Source: Aralia elata
Taxonomy: Eukaryota; Streptophyta; Magnoliopsida; Apiales; Araliaceae
Direction of reading: 5' to 3'
DNA: 64,000 bases
Assembly: GCA_034770075.1 (NCBI GenBank)
Contig: CM068386.1
Span: 46,594,896-46,658,895 of the forward strand
Under the pieces are notes generated by a model that ran no database searches, was not told the DNA's origin, and saw only the letters and a list, made by a program, of their open reading frames with translations. A program made the translations under genes and the position numbers. Position 1 is the first letter of the stretch. Every line of letters starts with the position of its first letter. This document shows positions 32,020 through 44,297 of the stretch, piece by piece.

Positions 32020-34103
32020 TGTCGACGCCGGGTTTTCGCTTTCTAGCCTTTTCCATTTTTTTGCCTTTTGGTTTAGATGATTTTTTTTTTTTTGGAAAAG
32101 GTCGGCATTGAGGTCGACGGGGTTTTGAAAGATCGTTTTTTATGATGAGCCAATTTAACCAGAGTCGCCAGTTGGTATATTTGAAATGGATGTACCAACT
32201 CATCCGAGTTTTCGTTTTTTTATAAATCGCTGGCTCATGTGTGACTCCGAATTAAATGGTCTGCGAATCGATATTCATAGAGTTCGGGGGCTTGCTTAAG
32301 TGAGGGGAAGGTGTTAGGCACCCCTCGACTTCCGTGAAACACGGTTACCGCAATCTTGATGCTTTCCTATCCTTTAATTCATGAAACGTGTGTGTGTGCG
32401 CGCGTGTGTGTGTGTGTGTGCCTACGTGAATGTTGTTGTGGTGAGTTTTGTGTGAAAGAATCATTTGGATTTTTTTTAGGAAAAAATGGATTGCTTTGAT
32501 TTGAGAATGCTTCGGAATGTCTTTTCGGCATACACGAGAAAGCTTGACTCTTTATTAAGAAAGGTTTTGATTTTAATTGTCAAAAACTATGAGATTTTTC
32601 GTTAGCGTGTCGTTTTGGCAAAACAGGAGTTTTAAACCTTTGTCAAAATAGGAATCGAGATCTATACGTTGCTTTTGTAACTCAAATGAGGGGCAACTTC
32701 TAGAATCTCTTTAACCCTATGCACAACGGTTTAATAAAACGTCAATTATTTGACAAAATCATTCCTTATGATATTTGAAAACGATTTTCTTTAGCTTTCT
32801 CGTTAAATAGGAATCGACATTCATTAGCACTTCCCATTTATTAACCTCGTGATGCTAATAGCCTAGTTTGATTGATTTTATGAAGATCTTATCATTTGGC
32901 TTTGAAATCAATTTCGTCTCATAAATCAAATCAAGCATAAACACGCGTCGGGGCTATTCATGGGCATGTAAGCCATCAAAATAACCCCGAACGCCCACAA
33001 TCGCATATTTTCACTATGACGGGGCCTTAAACGCGATTCTCGCCTTGGCGTCGTTTTTAAGGCCCGACGATTACATATTTACAATGAAAAGTACATCGAA
33101 TTTATTACATACATCAAAAGATGTCCATCATCGGATTTGGACCACGGGGTCGCGCTCCTAGGCTCACATCCAAAATCGCTACACACCCACAAGATCCTAA
33201 AAATAGCAATCTAAACAATCTATGCACAATACATCATTACAACGAGCTAAAATTTCACCAAATGGATATCATCGGGCCATTAGGAAGAATTTCGTTCCAA
33301 TTGGAACCCTCCCTAATAGTCCTCAATCCATAGATCCACAACAATATACAAGAAAAACTACATTTAATTTAACCAAACAATATGATATAAATTGCTAGAA
33401 CAAAGGGAATTTTCACCTTGCAAATGATCTCAAATGGATGTGAACTTGTGTATTTGACTAAGATAAGGAGTATATTTGGTACAATCAAAATCAAAGAATA
33501 TAAATCCTCTTTTTTTTTCCTCTCTTTTCTTCCTATTTGATTGCAAAATTTGCTCCTTTTTCTCTCTATTTCCGTGTTCTTGCTGCTGCAGAATTCTTCT
33601 TCCTTCAAATTCTTCCAACCTCCTGTATGCTGCCCGAAGCTGGGCTTAAATAGGCTGGCCAAAGCCAGCCGCAGATCTATCTGCGGCTGGCCGCAGATGG
33701 ATCTGCGGCTGGCCAGCTGGCGCGCCTCCCATCGCACTCAGCTGGTAGTGCTGATTTCCTGGTTTCCGTGCTGGCGCACCCACTTGGCCGCAGATCTATC
33801 CGCGGCTGGCGGGCTTGACTTTCTCGATTTTCGTGCCACGCCTCGATTTATGTGTCGTGACGTCAGTTTTCGCCGACAGGTTTGTATTTTGCAGTCCGGG
33901 AATCACTGGGAGACGTGCCGCATCATTCGGGCATGCTCATTTCGGACAGCCTTATTGTCACGTCAGCTTTGGTTGCCAATCATTGCGGTGGTGTTGGGCG
34001 TTCGCACTTGTGCCCATTCCCTCGCCCTCACAGGTCGGTTCATTTGACGATTTTGCCCTCCTGTCACGGTTAGTATACGAAGCGCAAAATTTGGGTGTCT
34101 ACA
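32020..34103 (-). repeat. 5' LTR of D
   Basis: 2084 bp, nearly identical to 22387-24454. Differences are microsatellite length near 32390-32420, a few single-base indels near 32460-32620, and a single substitution near 33870. Confidence 0.95.
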
Positions 34104-35110
34104 AAGGTCACAATGCCATTTGGGTAATTGTAGATCGTTTTACCAAGTCAGCTCATTTTCTACCCATAAAAGTTAACTTCAATCTTGACCAGTTAGCCAA
34201 ACTTTACATCAATGAAGTTATTTCTAGACATGGAGTCCCTGTTTCTATAGTATCAGACCGAGATCCCCGATTTACTTCAAACTTTTGGAAAAGTCTCCAA
34301 CAACACTTAGGAACCCAGTTGAGATTAAGCACAACTTATCATCTACAAACCGACGGTCAGAGTGAGAGGACAATTCAAACATTAGAGGACATGTTGCGAA
34401 CTTGCATCATGGACTTCAAAGGAAGTTGGGAAGATCAGTTACCTTTGGTAGAGTTTGCCTACAACAATAGTTACCATGCCAGCATAGGAATGCCACCATT
34501 TGAAGCTCTATATGGAAGGATATGTAGGACGCCATTATGTTGGGACGAGGTTGGGGAACGATAAATGTTAGGACCTGAAATAGTTCAACAAACCGCTGAG
34601 GTCGTTAGAATTATAAGCGAGAGATTGCAAGCGTCTCAAGATTGACAGAAGAAGTACGCAGATCAACACAGGAAACTACAAGATTTCGATATCGGTAGTC
34701 ACGTATTTTTAAAAGTATCTCCGTGGAAAGGCAAAATATGTTTTGGCAAGAAAGGAAAATTGAGTTCGAGATTCATTGGACCATTTCAGATATTGAGGAG
34801 GATAGGTGAGGTAGCATATGAGGTAGCCCTACCTCCTGAGTTAGAACATATTCATAACGTGTTTTATGTGTCCGTGTTACGACCATACAAACCCGATTAT
34901 AAACACGTTATAGATCACAAGCCTATTCAGATTAAAAAAGATTTATCATGTGAAGAAGTTCCTATTGAAATCATAGATAGGAAAGAACAAATTCTACGGA
35001 ATAAAGTGATACCTTCAGTCAAGGTTATTTGGAGAAATCAAAACATAGAGGAAGCTACGTGGAAGCTTGAGAGTAAAATACGTGACAACTACCCACATTT
35101 ATTTTCGTAA
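34104..35110 (+). pseudogene. C integrase, part 2, with chromodomain-like C-terminus
   Basis: Resumes at GHNAIWVIVDRFTKSAHFLP. The second Asp is in VSDRDPRFTSNFW and the Glu in TDGQSERTIQTLED. After stops (34561 and a CGA-to-TGA at 34645) it runs through the GPF/Y region (SSRFIGPFQILRRIGEVAYEV) to VKVIWRNQNIEEATWKLE, the chromodomain-like tail of Tekay/Del elements. The catalytic triad D, D, E is complete across both parts. Confidence 0.93.
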
Positions 35111-35143
35111 TCGGTACTGTAATTTCAAGGACGAAATTCTTAT

Positions 35144-35156
35144 TAGTGGGTGTGAA
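35144..35156 (+). other. Polypurine tract of C
   Basis: TAGTGGGTGTGAA directly before the 3' LTR start, after a GGACGAAATTC segment typical of this clade. Confidence 0.65.
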
Positions 35157-38100
35157 TGTAATATTCTGAACCCTAATAAGATTTGTATATGTAAATTATG
35201 TGTTTATGAAATGAAATTTATTGTTCCGACTTTGTATTATGTGATTGTATATTTTATTAAAGAATTAGGTCAAATAAAAATATTTTTGAAGCTGCTTAGT
35301 CGTGCTTACACGGATAAAATGATTTGTCGTGCTTCCGACGATTTCACCGAGAAGCATCTCGACAAATTATTTTTGTAAGCTGTTGTGCCGTGCTTGAAAA
35401 TGACGAAGTGATTTGTCGTGCTTCGGAGTTAATATAATATTATATTAATTGATAAAAATCTAAATAAGTTAACTAGGGTTAAAAATGATAAATTGAATTA
35501 TAAACCCTAATCAGAAACCCTAATTGATAAAGGTTGTCCGAGTTAGTGAATCAAAACCCTAATTATTACACAAGAATCTTAATTGATATAATTAGATTCT
35601 AAATAATGAATCATAATATTAATTATGAATCATTGAACTTAGATTAAAACCCTAATTGAAAGATTTAAACCCTAATTCATGAATTAAAACCCTAACCCTA
35701 ATTATGAAACCCTAATTCTAATTAGGTTATCTTAAATTATAAATTATGATTTGTTAAATCTTAATTATGATATATAAGCTTAATTAAGATATTACTAAAC
35801 ATAATTAAACATCCTAAACATGATTAACAAAAATCTAAGTTTAATTAGTAAGAATTAAATCAAAATTAAAAGCTTTAACCAATAGAAATTAAACTAGGAG
35901 TGTGCAAGCTTGTGCTCAACATACTCCAGCACAAGTAAAAGAATTGGATCAGACCTCAAGTAGCACAAGTTAAGTTGCCAAGATCTTTGTGGAGACAAAA
36001 AGGTGTGAAATTTTGTAACCTATACACTGATATTACAAGCCAAAACAAGCCTCTGCAATTGTAAGAACAGAATTAAAGATCAGAAATCAAAAGTTGAGCA
36101 AAAAGGTGTAAAAACCCTAAATTTTTACTAGATCTTTAAATCTTTGTTAGATGTTAGGTTTAGATGTTTAGGGATGTGTAATAATATCTTATTTGATAAT
36201 CTGGGTTGTTAAATCATGCTTCCATAACATCTAGATATCAAAATTGGGCAAAAATAGTGAACTGTTCTTGACAGTCAAGAACAGTCTGACAAGGACTTTT
36301 GTCAGACCTTTTGATCGTCTTAAATTGTTAGTTTGATGTGTTTTAAAGTATGTATTTGTAGAATGCCATGAGGGTTATAGGTTGTAATTGGTAGAACACT
36401 AAACAAATTCCTTAGTTGAAAGATATTAAGGGTCAAAACCCGTTGACCGACCACGAGCGTTCTGTTTCTGGGCAACCCAGAAAAGCGAAGAACAGCTCTG
36501 ACAGTGTCTGACAAGATTTTGACCAGCCTAGATTTTGGCCACATGATATAATTAATGAAGTCTTGATGTTTGTAGTTGTTCTTTGCCATGTAATCTACAA
36601 TTATAAACCAACTAATCACATAAAGCTAACATGGAACGAAAGTTATTAACAGTCAAAAAGCGTTGACCGACCATGCCCATTGAGTTTCTGGGTTACCGAG
36701 AAACTTAAGAACAGTTTAAATGGAGTGGTTTGACAGGATCAAATCTTGCTCATGTGATGTTGTTTGATCTCAATTTACACATGTCGTTGTACCTTGCCAT
36801 GTCTAGTATAGCGAGCAACAAAAATCAAACACAAACGATTAATCAACTGGAAATAATTTGAGATCAAAAGTCCTTGTTTAGTGTTGACCAGCTGTTCTTC
36901 AAACTGATGAAGAACACCTATAGCGACACATATCCGTCGCTATAGGCGACAGTGTCCATCGCTAAAGCCTTTTAGTGACGAAAACAAATAAAAATTAAAT
37001 AAATATAAATAATTAATAAATTATAAATAAATATTAAATAATTCATAATAATTCATAATTTAATATTAAAATTTATTTTTAATTATATTAAATAATTTTT
37101 AATATTCTGACTTAAATTTTAATAATTATTTAATTTAATTAAATAATAATAATAATAAATTATTTAATAATTATATTAAATAAATAATTTAAAAATGATA
37201 TTAATGTATTTAAATTATTTTACATGATAATTAAATCATTTAAAAATTTTAACTAACTTTCAAAAATTGTTATGGATGATAAACAAATTATTTTAAATAA
37301 TATACTAAATATTTAAAAATATTATAAATGATAATTGAATCATTTAAATATTAAACTAAGTTTTAAAAATTATTATAAATAATAATTACATCATTTAAAT
37401 AATAAAATAAATTCTAAAAAATATTATTAATGATAAAATAAGTCATTTAAATAATATTTTAAATATCTAAAATCATTCCTAAATGATAAATAAATCATTT
37501 GAATAACATATTAAATGTTTTAAAAATATTATAAATGATAATTAAATCATTTAAAAATATTTTTAAGTTTGTAAAAATTATTTAAAAATAATATTAAGCT
37601 TCTAAAAATGTTACAAATGAGAATTAAATTATCTAGACTAATATTTAAGCTTCCAAATGAAGTTTTATTGATAAACCTGTGTGTTTAGCTATCTAATGAT
37701 GCGACCAAGATACCGAATTGACGTCGAACCTTAATGAAACTTGTCTAGTTTAACTTGTTACATATTATTATAAGTTATAACGCTTACAATTGGTGTACAT
37801 AGACTACGTACGCTGATAGACTGCTTTAACATTAGTTAAAACATCTACGCTAAGGCAAGTCTTCTAACCTTGTTACATTTAAGTAAATATAATACATCTT
37901 GCTATCAATTATTGTGAAGTTATTGCTTCTTGTTCAACATAACTTAAGAAATGAATCATTATTCATATATTGCTTGATAGAGCTTAAATTGTTGTGTCAA
38001 ACCAAATTATTTTTGTAAGACATCTTATACTGAGAAATGAAACACCTTGATGTAAGGTTGTAAATGTTGATTATATATTGACACAAATTGTAGGATGATA

Positions 38101-38953
38101 TGCATACTCCTAGGATATTTAATAGGATGATCCCCTACGAGATATCCAAATAAAGCTTTTCTAAGTCATTAAAGACTGATAGAACTGATTGAAATACATG
38201 GTTCATGTACTGAACCCTCAGTTATACATCTTTGACATCTTTCAACTCAAACACATTGTGTTTACGTTTTTAAATAAACTTGCTGAGCATTTGTAACTCA
38301 TTCTTGCGTACAATTTTCTTTGCAATTTTACATAGTAATCCCGGATCTCCAGGGACAGACAAGGGAAAAGGCCATGTTAATTAGTTTTATCTTACTGTTT
38401 TGAATGATTTCAAGTCTTATGAGACTTTTGTTGTAATAAAGACATAGTACGGAGAACGTTGTAATCAAACTTAAGCTTATGAAATATATATCATCTTTTA
38501 TTACATCTCTTGCGTTGTATTTCCATTCTTAGTTAAGTTAGAAAGTAGCATTTGATCTAGTACAGTATCCCTATGAACTATACATCTGAATGAGGATATT
38601 TATATGATACTGGGAGTTCTATAAGCGCTGAGGTTACACTTAATGAGCGCCAGTAAGGTGACACCGTTACCGGAATGCGCCCCTCAGTTCCAAGAACAAT
38701 CTTATCATTAATATTGTGAATGTCAGATAGATAGGAAATATCGATATGAAAGAGATATTCATAAGATATGAATCTATACATCCAAGTGAGGGTATCCAAA
38801 CACAATTAATGTTCTGGCCAGAATTATTATCTGTTATGGGATACTGTGAATCTTGGATAGATAGAAGTCATATATTATGGAATGTTTATAGTTGAATAGT
38901 TTCACGTGAGCACCAAATCTGCTACAGGGAGTGTAGAGAATTTAGGGGCGTCA
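35157..38953 (+). repeat. 3' LTR of C
   Basis: 3797 bp, collinear with 13860-17826 but 170 bp shorter. It lacks a 68-bp segment with the TATA box (site at 36007-36011) and a segment of about 45 bp in the palindrome cluster (near 36945), besides other small differences. Confidence 0.93.
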
Positions 38954-39037
38954 TAGACCCGTTTTTAATGTGTGCCATTTGATCAACTCAAAGTGTTTAA
39001 ACTTTAAATATTCGAGAGAACCTACTTTGATACCAGT
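38954..39037 (-). pseudogene. Copia gag start and primer binding site
   Basis: Minus strand TGGTATCAAAGTAGG (39035-39021) is a tRNA-iMet type PBS two bases inside the LTR. An ATG at about 38988 then opens MAHIKN before element C interrupts. The frame continues on the far side of C at 13859, which confirms the insertion point. Confidence 0.8.
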
Positions 39038-39275
39038 TGTTGTTTCCCAGAGGCACAAAGATATCTAGAAGGGGAGGTTGAATAGATCCTTTAAAAACTT
39101 TTCTTCTTAAATAAATTACCAGATAATTAATCAATTCAATTAATTTGGCACATCGGAATATGATTGAAAAATCCCCGTTAAAGATTCAATGAAATCTCAA
39201 TTCTGACTTAGACTCGTGACAATGAGTCACAGATAGATATAACAGTTTATAACAGTTAATGACATAATGAAAATG
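39038..39275 (-). repeat. Copia 5' LTR, inner part
   Basis: On the plus strand it starts TGTTGTTTCCCAGAGG. This is the 3' (U5) end of the LTR on the element strand. It is cut by element A and resumes at 57792. Confidence 0.75.
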
Positions 39276-41025
39276 TGTGATAGGTGCATAATATCTGATT
39301 GTTTTTATTCCTTTATGCTTAGTTTAGTTGCATGTTATCTGTCATATGAGCTGAATTAAAGTGTTTATAGATCTTTGGAAGAATTTGATGTGATTCTACA
39401 AAAATGTATTTTAATGCTGAATTTTATGTTGTTTTGCAGAGCACTCTACGATCGCTGAAAGATGGCTCTACGTTCGTAGTGTTATAGTGGAAGTCTGGCA
39501 GCCCTACGATCGCAGGAAGGTCACGGCAGAGTCACACGACGATTTCTAGTTGCACTCTACGGTTGGGTTCACGACACTCTACGTTTTCAGTCCAGCGGCG
39601 AAGTGACTCTACGTCTGACGAGAGTTACTCTACGATGGTGCTCTTTACTCTACGATTGGCGAGTTTACTCGGCAGCTAGTTACTCTACGATTCTGAGGTT
39701 TACTCTACGATCGCGATAAGTGCTGGTGTGGGTTATACTCTACGTTTCATTACGCCAAGACTACTGAAGGAGTATATTCTATGTTTGCTGAGGAATGTTA
39801 TTCCATGATTTTTGGTCGACTTGCAGATTCCTATTCCAAGTAGGATTTGAGACAATGGAGCTTAAAGATATGATTCCTAACAGGATTTGGAGATGAAGTT
39901 ATAGTCAAGAAGGAAACTACATCTGATATAGAATCTGAGTTAAAGAAATATGGAAATTGATGCCGAACTGGAAAAGGAAAATGAAGAAGACTTGGATTTG
40001 GAAACTGAATCTAATTTGAAAAGGAAGTTATTTGAAGATGGATTGAAGAGATTGACAAGGATGTAGAATCCTACCATACTTACAGAATGAAGACTTCCGA
40101 AGTAGAATTGGATTAGAATTCTTCTAGGCCTTAGAGATTTATCTATAAATACCTAATACTTGTAATCATCCAACACAATTCATCATCCATTATTCTTGAT
40201 CTTAGACTTTAGCAGCATGCTAGCTTAGTTATTTTATTCAGTTCTGAAGGGATGTGGAACCATATTTACAGTTAATATAATACTTGAGTTATATTATTGA
40301 TTCCTTCGTGCATGAAATTTATTCTGATAATCTGGTTGAATTTCTTATATGTTATTCAGTTTACTAATTTAGTTTCTGCAGGATTAAATTGGTGAATTGT
40401 TATCATCTGCTAGATTAAGGTATAATATTAAGCAAACAATGTTATATCTGATCACAGGTAGTACTTAGTAATATTTGATTGTGGACAAGCTTTTGGATAT
40501 TATTAAGATTATCAGAAGGCAAGTTAAATAATCCCTGATAATGTGATCGTTGCTTGGAACAACCTAATTCTCTAATTCTTAATGCTTCTGTCATATTAAA
40601 TCTAAACTGATAGTTTTGGGTTGTATAACAGTTAGAATCTAGTGGGGGTGATTGTCACATTAGATTTAAACTTAAGGAGCATTTCGGATAATTGAGCGAT
40701 TGCTGATCATCTAGGGTTATTAGTTTCATTAAAAGAAGAAATAATATTAGCTTGATTATTTTATTACTGTAAACTGGTGAAGCTGAACTGAAGAATTGAA
40801 GCTTTTACATATTTGATAATTTTTATCAGTTTAATTCTGTTTTCCTTTGTTAATTACAATTGATTTCAAAAAACCCCCAATCTTTATTTCTTGTTTATAG
40901 TTAGAAACATTAGAATAAATCTGAAACAATATCAATTCTCTGTGGGATCGATCCTTACTTACTACTATGCTTAGTTTTTAGTTTGTAGAGTATAAGTGAG
41001 GTTAATTTTGGTTTGCTTGACAACA
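39276..41025 (+). repeat. 5' LTR of A
   Basis: It begins TGTGATAGGTGCATAAT, typical of Athila LTRs. It holds an array of CTCTACGAT words at 39443-39745, a TATA box (TATAAATA, about 40144) and the U5 motif TCTGTGGGATCGATCC near 40941. The exact 3' end is uncertain because no second LTR is left. Confidence 0.8.
40144..40151 (+). promoter_or_regulatory. TATA box of A LTR
   Basis: ATCTATAAATACC about 870 bp into the LTR and about 400 bp after the palindrome array. Confidence 0.55.
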
Positions 41026-41039
41026 GCTCTCCCAAATTT

Positions 41040-41057
41040 TGGCGTCATTGTCGGGGA
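41040..41057 (+). other. Primer binding site of A (degraded)
   Basis: TGGCGTCATTGTCGGGGA. Compared with the PBS of B (TGGCGCCGTTGCCGGGGA) it has three changes, all C-to-T or G-to-A. Confidence 0.85.
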
Positions 41058-41307
41058 GTGATTATCTGTTTTGATTTATTCTTTGTTTCTTTCCTTTCCT
41101 TTTATTTTATTTTATTTACTCAATCCTCTCACTCTATTGAATTGAAATTTGATCCAGAGATAGAAAAAAAATGGGAAAGAGGTTGAAAAAGAGAATTGTA
41201 GAGCCAAAAGCACAACTGCAGATCTAGAAGAAGCTTTTGTTCCATCACCTGGTCTTATCATAACACTGAAATTGCTGTAAAATAATTCATCTACTGAAGA
41301 AGAAGAG

Positions 41308-42333
41308 ATGGCTACTCCCAACAATAGGACTTTGAAAGAACTAGCTAATCCTGATCTTGATCAACTATCCTTGTGTATTGAATATCCTACTTTAGATGCT
41401 GCTTTTGAATTAAAATCAGGACTAATTTATCTTTTGCCTACTTTTCGTGGTCTTACAGGTGAAGATCCATACAAGCATCTAAAGGAGTTCCATGTGGTGT
41501 GTTCAATCATGAAGCCATAAGGAGTGACAGAGGAACAAATCAAACTTAGAGCTTTTCCATTCTCATTAGCAGATCTGGCAAAGGACTGGTTATACTATCT
41601 ACCTTCAGGAGCAATTCAATCATGGACTGATATGCAAAAGTTATTCTTAAAGAAGTACTTTTCTGCTTCAAGAGTTGCCAACATAAGGAAGGAGATATGT
41701 GAAATCAGACAGTTCAATGGAAAAACTCTTTATGAGTACTGGGAAAGGTTTAAGAAGTTATGTTCCAGCTGTTCACCTCACCAAATTGATGATCAACACC
41801 TAATCCAATACTTCTATGAGGGATTGTTGCCAATGGATAGGAGTATGATGCAGTTAGTGGAGGAGCACTAGTAGATAAAACACCAGAAACTGTTAGGAAT
41901 TTAATTCTAAACATGACAGCTAACTCTCAGCAGTATGGAACCAAGATGAATCATACACATACAAGGTTGAATGATGTAAGCACTGATCATATTGGGCAAC
42001 AAATATCTGATTTAACTGTTTTGGTTCGACAGATGGTTGCAGGGAATATGCAAAAAGTAAGAATATGTGAAATTTGTTCAAAGTCAGAGCATAATACAGA
42101 TGATTGTCCAATACTGCAAGAGGATGTCATTGTTCATCAAGTCAATGTTGTGGGGACATTCCTAGGACAAGATCAGCAGCAATATGATCCTTATTTTGAC
42201 ACTTACAATCCAGGATAGAGAGATCATCCCAACTTGAGCTATGAGGACAATAGGCAGCCTGATTTTCAACAGATGCAACATCAGTATCAACATGAACAAG
42301 CAGTTCCTTCCAGTTCTGAACCATCTCTTGAGG
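41308..42333 (+). pseudogene. gag of A, part 1
   Basis: MATPNNRTLKELANPDL starts a retrotransposon gag domain: FELKSGLIYLLPTFRGLTGE, EDPYKHLKEF, then after a stop at 41518, TEEQIKLRAFPFSLADLAKDWL and YEYWERFKKLC. A CCHC knuckle follows (CEICSKSEHNTDDC, about 42067-42108). It ends in PSSSEPSLEDM where B is inserted. Several stops and shifts. Confidence 0.88.
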
Positions 42334-42338
42334 ATATG

Positions 42339-42542
42339 TGTTGCCCGATTTCACAATCAACAATTACGTGCAAGTATACACAATCAACAAGTAATAAAGT
42401 GATAAGATAGAGTGTCGAACCCACAGGAATTATTATGTTTTATATCTCCAACTATCAATTTAGATTATGGCTATTCTATTAAACAATCGCAATTTGAATA
42501 CTGATTGAAACTAATTAAATTAACACTAACACGGACAATAAT
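42339..42542 (-). repeat. Partial duplicate of the B LTR outer end
   Basis: 204 bp that repeat the first 200 bp of the adjacent LTR (TGTTGCCCGATTTCAC...) and then restart at TGTTGCCC (42543). It differs from 42543-42746 at several positions. Confidence 0.9.
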
Positions 42543-43839
42543 TGTTGCCCAATTTCATAATCAACAATTACGTGCAAGTATACACGATCAACAAGTAATA
42601 AAGTGATAAGAACGAGTGTCGAACCCACCGGAATTATTATGCTTAATATCTCCACTGTCAATTTAGATTATGGCTATTCTTTTAAACAATCGCAATTTGA
42701 ATATTGATTGAAACTAATTAAATTAACACTAGTACTAGCAATAATCTCAAAGGTTGAAATTCAAATTTAAAATGATTAAGACTACAATTTTCCCGGTTAT
42801 ATATCATAAACCAATCTATCTACACATTCCAATTATTCACTTCAATGGAGTTGTTAACAGAAATTCAATTGTATTTATAAGCCCTTTCCCAAGTGATCAA
42901 ATAAATCTATCTAATCCAATTAACTCTGCGATATTCCTATGCAAAACTAAAGGATTAAATTCATTAAGCTTCAATTTCCAATTGTTACATGCAGTAAAGA
43001 GATTTTCCTATTCACTTCACAATCTTAATTATTCAACACATGCAAATAATTAAGAATACATGCTATCTCATCCAGTTCTAACCCTAGATTGCATCTCCCG
43101 AATTCATCTAGAATAATATGCTAATTGTTGGCTAAACAATTTAATCATTAAACATAGAACAAGATAGACAACTCTCATCAATTGAATAACTGGAATTAAA
43201 TAGATAATTAATTCATAAACATAACTGGTTCAATCGTAGCCTTAATTAAAGATTTAGTTCATACTGACAATAAAAACTAGAAATCCAAAATAAGTCATCA
43301 TAATTAATTACAAATTAGAGATAAAAGATTAAAAGAAAACTCAATATAATCTCTAGCACTCCAATCTGAATTCCTCACGATGCTTGACTTGATCTTCAAT
43401 CTCCTTGTTCAGCTCTGAAAATTCAATCTCTGAATATGTCTGTGTGTCTCTTGATCTAATCTTTAATCTCCTATTTATATCTTCCTTTTAGTCTCCAAAT
43501 CAGAATGGTAGCAAGAATCCTTGTTAGCTTCAACCTTTCCAAAATAACTGCATGTTGACAACATAAAATTTCCACCAGCCGCATTCTCGCTTCGACGAGA
43601 AGTTCCTTAACAAAATCCTCACCCCAGCCAGATCTCGCCCTGGCGAGAAAAGTAAGCTATGTCTTCTTGCCCCGGCGAGGTTGCCCTGCACCCAGCTATT
43701 TTTCTCCTTTTCAATCTGCAGCCAGCCTCTACCTACAAAAGCAATACGAAAACAAGTAAAAAGACACTTAAAACACTTAAAGACAGTAAAGAATTAAGCC
43801 AAAGATGTATCAAATTCGTAGGTTAAAACCTACTCATTA
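42543..43839 (-). repeat. 3' LTR of B
   Basis: 1297 bp, plus-strand TGTTGCCC to CTACTCATTA. A TATA box lies on the minus strand at about 43470-43483. Degraded CTCGCC palindromes lie at about 43583-43682. The frame 42754-43053 is LTR sequence. Confidence 0.9.
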
Positions 43840-43859
43840 AATACCCTCAAACTCGAAAC

Positions 43860-43879
43860 TTTGCTTGTCCTCAAGCAAA
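43860..43879 (-). other. Pre-PPT hairpin of B
   Basis: Element strand: TTTGCTTG, loop AGGA, CAAGCAAA. A perfect 8-bp stem about 20 bp before the LTR. Confidence 0.85.
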
Positions 43880-44230
43880 AACACAAAACAAACCAAAATA
43901 ACATCTAAACTGACTACCTACACGAATGCATATGCATGACTAACCATACTCAAGCAAATAATCAACAACCATTATAAAAATCCAGCCTCAGAAATCAGTA
44001 ACTACCAATTCAACAGAACTTCAACCTCGTGCACCATCAACAAGCCAACTATTATCAATTATGACTTACTCTCAACCCTCCCATAAGTGTGTGCAAAATA
44101 TATCAAGCCAATCAGAATATGAATTTAACTCTTAGTATCACAATGCTCAGAAAAAGATAAGTTCACAAATTTTACTTTCAAGCTCAACTACTATTCACTT
44201 GTCTTCTCATTGTTTTCCTGCTTTTTTTTA

Positions 44231-44257
44231 ACGAGTGCGTTTTACGCTCCATCTCGT
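44231..44257 (-). other. Bulged hairpin of B (ATGGA internal loop)
   Basis: Element strand: ACGAG, ATGGA, GCGT, AAA, ACGC, A, CTCGT. Outer stem ACGAG/CTCGT and inner stem GCGT/ACGC flank an asymmetric ATGGA/A internal loop. Four relatives are in A at 57278-57441. Confidence 0.8.
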
Positions 44258-44297
44258 CATACATCCCGACTAGTGCAATGTTCATCTTTATTAAGCT

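Larger units (their letters stand above)
22387..34103 (-). mobile_element. D: Tat/Ogre-like LTR retrotransposon, non-autonomous
   Basis: 11.7 kb on the minus strand. 5' LTR is 32020-34103, PBS 32000-32017, 3' LTR 22387-24454, PPT 24455-24470. A perfect 5-bp TSD AAGGT flanks it (22382-22386 and 34104-34108). The two LTRs differ at only a few sites, so insertion was recent. Internal coding is reduced to RNase H-like and integrase zinc-finger scraps. Gag, protease, RT and the integrase core were not found, so it would need proteins from a relative. Two tandem-repeat arrays fill the 3' internal part. Confidence 0.93.
13860..38953 (+). mobile_element. C: Tekay-like Ty3/gypsy chromovirus, interrupted by D
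   Basis: 5' LTR 13860-17826, PBS 17832-17842, an extra ORF, gag, PR, RT, RNase H, IN, then a chromodomain-like end and 3' LTR 35157-38953. Flanks are AGACC on both sides (13854-13858 and 38955-38959), one base away from the TG and CA ends. It sits in the Copia gag. IN is split by element D at 22386/34104. Without D the element is about 13.4 kb. LTRs differ by substitutions and several indels, so the insertion is older than D. Confidence 0.92.

Noticed and set aside
42754..43053. 99-codon frame repeated at 54686-54985
   Set aside because: Both are the same LTR segment of B on the strand opposite to the element.
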